From the NCBI GenBank assembly GCA_008933995.1, contig WARS01000010.1, positions 4,939,001-5,003,000 on the forward strand: a DNA stretch of 64,000 nucleotides, given 5' to 3'. Of this stretch, positions 60,001 through 64,000 are shown piece by piece (positions within the stretch are counted from its first letter, which is position 1; every line of letters starts with the position of its first letter). The notes under the pieces were generated by a model. It ran no database searches. It had not been told where the DNA came from and saw only the letters and a list, made by a program, of their open reading frames with translations. The position numbers were made by a program, and so were the translations under genes. Origin of the DNA: Datnioides undecimradiatus. Taxonomy: Eukaryota > Chordata > Actinopteri > Lobotiformes > Datnioididae.

Positions 60001-60583
60001 TAGACTGAGTGCCTGCAGGATGTGATTCTCTCAGTCACCTCATGCCTTTTTCAAAAGTCGTTTCCTTGTGCCTTCACTCCCCCTGTGGAATGATAATTGG
60101 CAAATCTTCTTGAAGCACTAATGTTTATGATGAGACATAAACAAACAGCGAGGAGCACTGAGAGCTTCCGCTCCAAGTGCTCATCTGTGCGTCGGGGTAA
60201 AACCTCACTTTTTTAGCCAATCGCATGCACTTGATGTGATGTCAGTGTTGGTTTATCACCATGACCTCATGCAGACTTACAGGCTCCTCTGGATTCCTGC
60301 TTTTCATAAATAGAAAATGTACTTTCTTGTCATGCCCTCTTTAGCCAGTCAAGTTGCGAGATAATGTTGTCTTTGTGTTTCTGTACAGAGGTACACGTGT
60401 CAATCTAATGCTTTTTGTCACTTTAATTCCTTGTTCTGCTTATCGCTCCCATTTATTCGACAGTCCAAATCCCATACACAACCATGAATCATTTTAACTT
60501 TCCACTTCCATAACTCGCCTCTGTTATTATTTTTCCTCTCAACAGGATTTAAGAGTCAAGCTGGAGCATGAGAGAGAAAAACG
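52531..60583 (+). CDS. MAP3K2/MAP3K3 (MEKK2/3)-family kinase, N-terminal coding exons, 3' part outside window
   Basis: Coding exons: 52531-52534 (ATGG of exon 52451-52534), 53241-53285, 58840-58949 and 60546-60583; more lie beyond the window. Phases close (1, 1, 0, 2). The protein begins MDDGLQNGPGQHRNSQ, then DDEEALNSIMKDLAALG and DLRVKLEHEREKR. This matches the conserved MEKK2/3 start (MD-x-x-ALNSIM-x-DL) and the first strand of its PB1 domain, which heterodimerises with MEK5; the C-terminal Ser/Thr kinase domain is not in view. The PB1 start is slightly nearer MAP3K2 (KFEHRGEKR) than MAP3K3. Two further ATGs in frame at 52516 and 52519 could add MMTVN. The 45-nt exon 53241-53285 may be optional. 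Introns of 0.7, 5.6 and 1.6 kb sit beside a 9 kb leader intron. Confidence 0.75.
52950..52973. repeat. (AC)n microsatellite
   Basis: Twelve AC units in the MAP3K intron before the 45-nt exon. Confidence 0.9.
53241..53285 (+). other. Symmetric 45-nt coding exon of the MAP3K gene, possibly alternative
   Basis: The borders are ccacag/ATGAC and cacaag/gtaaac. Inserted at phase 1 it adds 15 residues between the initiator Met-Asp and the conserved DDEEALNSIM. Skipping it restores the exact family N-terminus (MDDEEALNSIM). It begins with the same five bases, ATGAC, as the following exon. Confidence 0.6.
55277..55335. repeat. A-rich tract followed by (AT)n
   Basis: A run of A with scattered T passes into about 13 AT units. 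It is a likely local melting site and a low-complexity sequencing hazard. Confidence 0.9.
57033..57090. repeat. (GT)n microsatellite with single interruptions
   Basis: About 28 GT units broken by one A. It explains the apparent long frames on both strands here. Confidence 0.9.
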
Positions 60584-63500
60584 GTATGTTGGAACCTCCG
60601 TATTGTTTTTTTCTCCTCCTCTGTCCGAGCCTTAACTCTTCACTTCGGATCTTTTTTGTTATGCTTTGCCATGCCTGGGATTTTATGTCTAGGGGAAATC
60701 ACAGTTCCACGCCAGAGTAGCATAAAGAGAGGGAAAAATTCCTGCTTTGACATTTAGACCGCAGCCTTGTGTTTCAGACTCGGACAGGGCCGTTTGAGAG
60801 GAAGGGGGGGGGGCAGCAAGAGGGCCTGAGAGAGGGAGTGAACAAGAAGACAGAGAGTGCGTCAGTTCAGTGTCCAGTCTTCCAGGCACACCCCAAATTA
60901 ATACTTCATCTTGTGTGTTTTCTTCTACGTTTCCCTCCATCCTCCACATCCTTCACCCTGCAGCCATCTGTCCTCCCTCACACCACCAGAGTTACTCAAG
61001 AGGCAAAGCGTGGTTACACTCTTTCTGTCTGGAGACAGCTTCACAAGCAGTTTTTCCACCAAAGTGCCGAACAGTTTGTTTACCACGTTGGAGCACTTTG
61101 AACGTGAAGGCACCCAGTATGAATAACAGATCTTTTGAACGGCAGAGGCTTTATTTGGTACTGAGCATCATTTTGTCGACGTCGGCATTGCAGTTCCATC
61201 GTTCCATGTATGGACGCTGCGTCTCCGAGTGTCTCAGGTCCTTGTCTGGCCTTTAGCATTGTATCCTGGGAGATGTCCAAGTTCTCACACGTACTCTGTC
61301 CCCATGAAACCTTTATTTCAACAACCCGCAAAGACTCTGAAGTTGTCCAAACAACTCCTAAGGGGGGAATGACAAACACAGAGTGTACTGTTACAGTGGA
61401 AAAAAAACATCAGAGGGAGACTGACCAGAACCTCGTAGAAGAATTGCCTCAATTCATCAAAATATAGACCAGGGGAACAGGCGCTGGTTCAGCTTTGATT
61501 AGAAAACCACAGGCTTGCAGGAGTGAGAAAGAGAAGGGAGACGGCATGCTCCTCTAACAGAATACTGCTTCATGTCGGGCCTCTCCTGCTTTTTCACAGC
61601 CCTAATTGGCCACTGCTGAGGAAGAGACAAGTTTTTCATGTTCCTGTCTCTCTGCATTTCTGCCTCCTTCTGTTTCTCCATCTCACAGCCTCTTTCTCAC
61701 GAGCTTCCCTCACATCGTGCTGCTCACTCTGGAAGATGCCATTCACTGATTTTAAAAGCAACTCTATTTTGTGCCTTTTTCATTCATTTACTGTTTGAAT
61801 TGTCACTCTCTCTCTCTTTTTGTCATGTTGTTCTTAAGTTATTTCCTTGTTATGCTTGTCCAAGCTTCGACCATTTTCATTTTGATTCAGTGCCTGTTTT
61901 GGAAATCAGTAGGATATCCTGAGTTTGTTGCCTCAATATCACATTGTAGCATGAGAATGACTAACATTTATTTTTTTAAAAACTCCTCTAATCAACATAT
62001 TAACAGTAGGTAACATTATTATGTGTAATGAAATGAAAGCGGTCACTCACAGTGACAAACTCAAAAACAACCAGTTCTTAACAGCTGTATACATTTTTTA
62101 GCAGTGTGTTTTTCAGTGTACACCACTTGCCTCAGCACCAAACGCAAGACATATAAAGCTCTTTAGAATCTGAAGAGCTGGATATTCTTCTCAGGAGTTG
62201 GTGGATAACAAAGACAGAGCTAAAAGGAGAGAGACTGCTGATTGTACATTCATCTAGTGGACAGAAACATGTCTCCAAATGCTAATGTTGTTTTGCATCA
62301 GTTGCCTGTCTAAATAAGCAATTGGCTGCTAGCAAAACAGTTAATACATCAGTGTTTACAACTTATTTCAGTTTGCAAGAGGGCAAAAAATGAAAAAAAA
62401 TGCAGGTTTAATGTTAGAAATGTCTAGATTTCTGCGTACATAGCATCAAACCTATGCAGCCTAACAGCGCATTTATACTCTAAGCTAGGTACCAGCTTCT
62501 CTCTGTAATTTGGTCTTTATGCAAATGCTTACAGCTCAGTAAGAAACAAGCAGTAATACAATAAATTGCCATAAAAACCCGATGAAAGGAAACTAAATTA
62601 GATTTGAGCAAGAGCTTAAGTCACAAGTGCCTTGTCATATGATCAGATTTAATGAAATGATCAAAACTGCCGTTTTCGTTTTTTAACACAGAGGTAAGAT
62701 CTTATTAGGGTTTCACAGGGAAAAAACTGAAAGATTACAACTTAAACTGCAGCAACAGTGTGATTCGCCTGTTATATCTGAGCAGCGTCCACAGCACTTG
62801 AGGTATTAGGAGTCCCTGAGTCAGGATAACCGTGTTGTCTGTCCACAATGGAATCTAATTGGACGGTCTCTCTTTTCATTGGCAAGCGCTGAAGGTTTTG
62901 GGGCAGGAAATAGGAGCTGTGTCTCTCTTCCCCCCTGGCTCTGCCTCAGGGTCTCCTGCCAGAGAGTGAAGGAACAGAGCCAGACCTTTTTTTTTTCTGT
63001 GTGTGCGATTGTGATTGTGTCCACGAGAGAAAGGCAAAGAGAAAGAGCGAGTGCGCTGCTGGGATGCGTGAAAGCATTCTTTTACTCTGCAAATCTGTGT
63101 GTCCACATGCTTGCACAGAGGAAGGAAAGCCATATCTTTCGGAGCAGCATCCTCATACCCCCGACCCCCCCTTCCCCACCTCCTCCCCCTCCTCTACATC
63201 CCTCCAGCTTTTTATCAGACACATCATCAGCAAGTATAAACAGAGATGGAAAGCGTTTAGCTGTGCTGCTGCTGCTCGCCTCTGATCTGCAAGTCCCCCT
63301 GTTCCCAGAATCCTCTCCTCAAATGAGGGAACCAATGAGCAGTCATTAAGATAGGCAGTGCTTTGGCCTCTGATGAGGAAATGATGGGATAAAAACAAGT
63401 CCTTTTATCAGGATATTATAAAGAGATAGTGGGCTGCGGATTCTTCAAAAGCAGACGGAGGAGAAGAAATGGCGGCGAGAATGTCTTTCCCATTCTTTCC

Positions 63501-64000
63501 TTTTATTTTGTCAGACTGTCTCCTTTATTTTCCCTCTTGGTCTGTAAATATCTCCGTGACTCTGTGTATCTTTCACTCTGTCACTCTTTAAAGGAGGAGG
63601 GAAAGACACACATCCTGCTGCTTTTGCTGCCACTCCAGAGCCCCCCCCCCCCTTTCCTCTCAGGAAGTTTCCCATCTGCCTTTGTGCTGGCTTAGTGGAA
63701 GAGGCCCAGTGGTGTTGAAACAGTGGCTGATGCACACACTGATTGGGAAGCACACTCATGCATGTAGGGTTTTACAAACACGCACGCATCCATACACTCA
63801 CTGCAAACACTCGCTGATAAGCTTCGACTCGGACAGACAGACAAACTGCGCACACTCAGTCGTACACGTAGGCGTACAGAAGATAACAGTTTCATATACA
63901 TTGGAAGGGGGGCGGGTTTACTGTGGCGCTGGCTGTTTTCACTGCATTGATTAATGTCCCTCTAGCATCTGCTCACTCTTCTCCTTGACCCTGCTGACCT
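60584..64000. other. MAP3K intron continuing to the window edge
   Basis: After the 38-nt exon the next expected coding block (the rest of the PB1 domain) was not found before the edge. The region contains poly-G (60804-60813), pyrimidine-rich sequence (63158-63205) and poly-C (63641-63652). No other gene was recognised. Confidence 0.5.
63158..63205. repeat. Polypyrimidine C/T-rich tract
   Basis: Nearly pure C and T on the plus strand, with mirror-like CCTCC units that could form triplex DNA. It produces spurious proline/serine-rich frames. Confidence 0.7.

Noticed and set aside
60769..61467. Several frames of 60-128 codons on both strands
   Set aside because: Low-complexity, overlapping, no homology and no join in phase with the MAP3K exons; considered as the next PB1 exon and dismissed.

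Overview
The window looks like a vertebrate nuclear genome, almost certainly a teleost fish. It has multi-exon genes with short GT-AG introns, abundant CA/TG microsatellites, Tc1/mariner fossils and retroposon tails typical of fish. The specific lineage is not determinable from the sequence alone.

Layout: (1) 2.97-10.27 kb, plus strand, is a complete 19-exon villin-family gene, called vill from its position beside plcd1 and dlec1. (2) 25.09-11.65 kb, minus strand, is a complete 15-exon phospholipase C delta-1 gene (plcd1) whose 3' end converges on vill. (3) 28.09-39.42 kb, plus strand, is a complete 38-exon dlec1/cfap81 gene, divergent from plcd1 across about 3 kb. (4) 40.15-40.67 kb, minus strand, holds decayed pieces of a peroxisomal 3-ketoacyl-CoA thiolase (acaa1-like). 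(5) 43 kb to the right edge, plus strand, is the 5' part of a MAP3K2/MAP3K3 (MEKK2/3) gene with very long introns that runs out of the window.

The order and orientation vill(+), plcd1(-), dlec1(+), acaa1(-) is the mammalian chromosome 3p22 arrangement. Here the acaa1 position is occupied only by relics, and the next gene is an unrelated kinase. The genes are not a functional operon-like unit: vill bundles and severs actin, plcd1 hydrolyses PIP2, dlec1 is an axonemal protein, and MAP3K2/3 starts MAPK cascades.

The first MAP3K intron (43.4-52.4 kb) is a transposon graveyard: a degenerate Tc1-like element, a palindromic MITE-like element and retroposon tails. I found no CRISPR, prokaryotic or viral system. 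The most interesting items are the syntenic thiolase relic, the MAP3K leader with stacked small upstream ORFs and a removable 45-nt coding exon, an X-box-like site upstream of the ciliary gene dlec1, and the nearly abutting vill/plcd1 polyadenylation signals. Exon boundaries were worked out by hand from splice consensus, reading phase and family homology. Every internal exon phase closes without a stop in the three complete genes.
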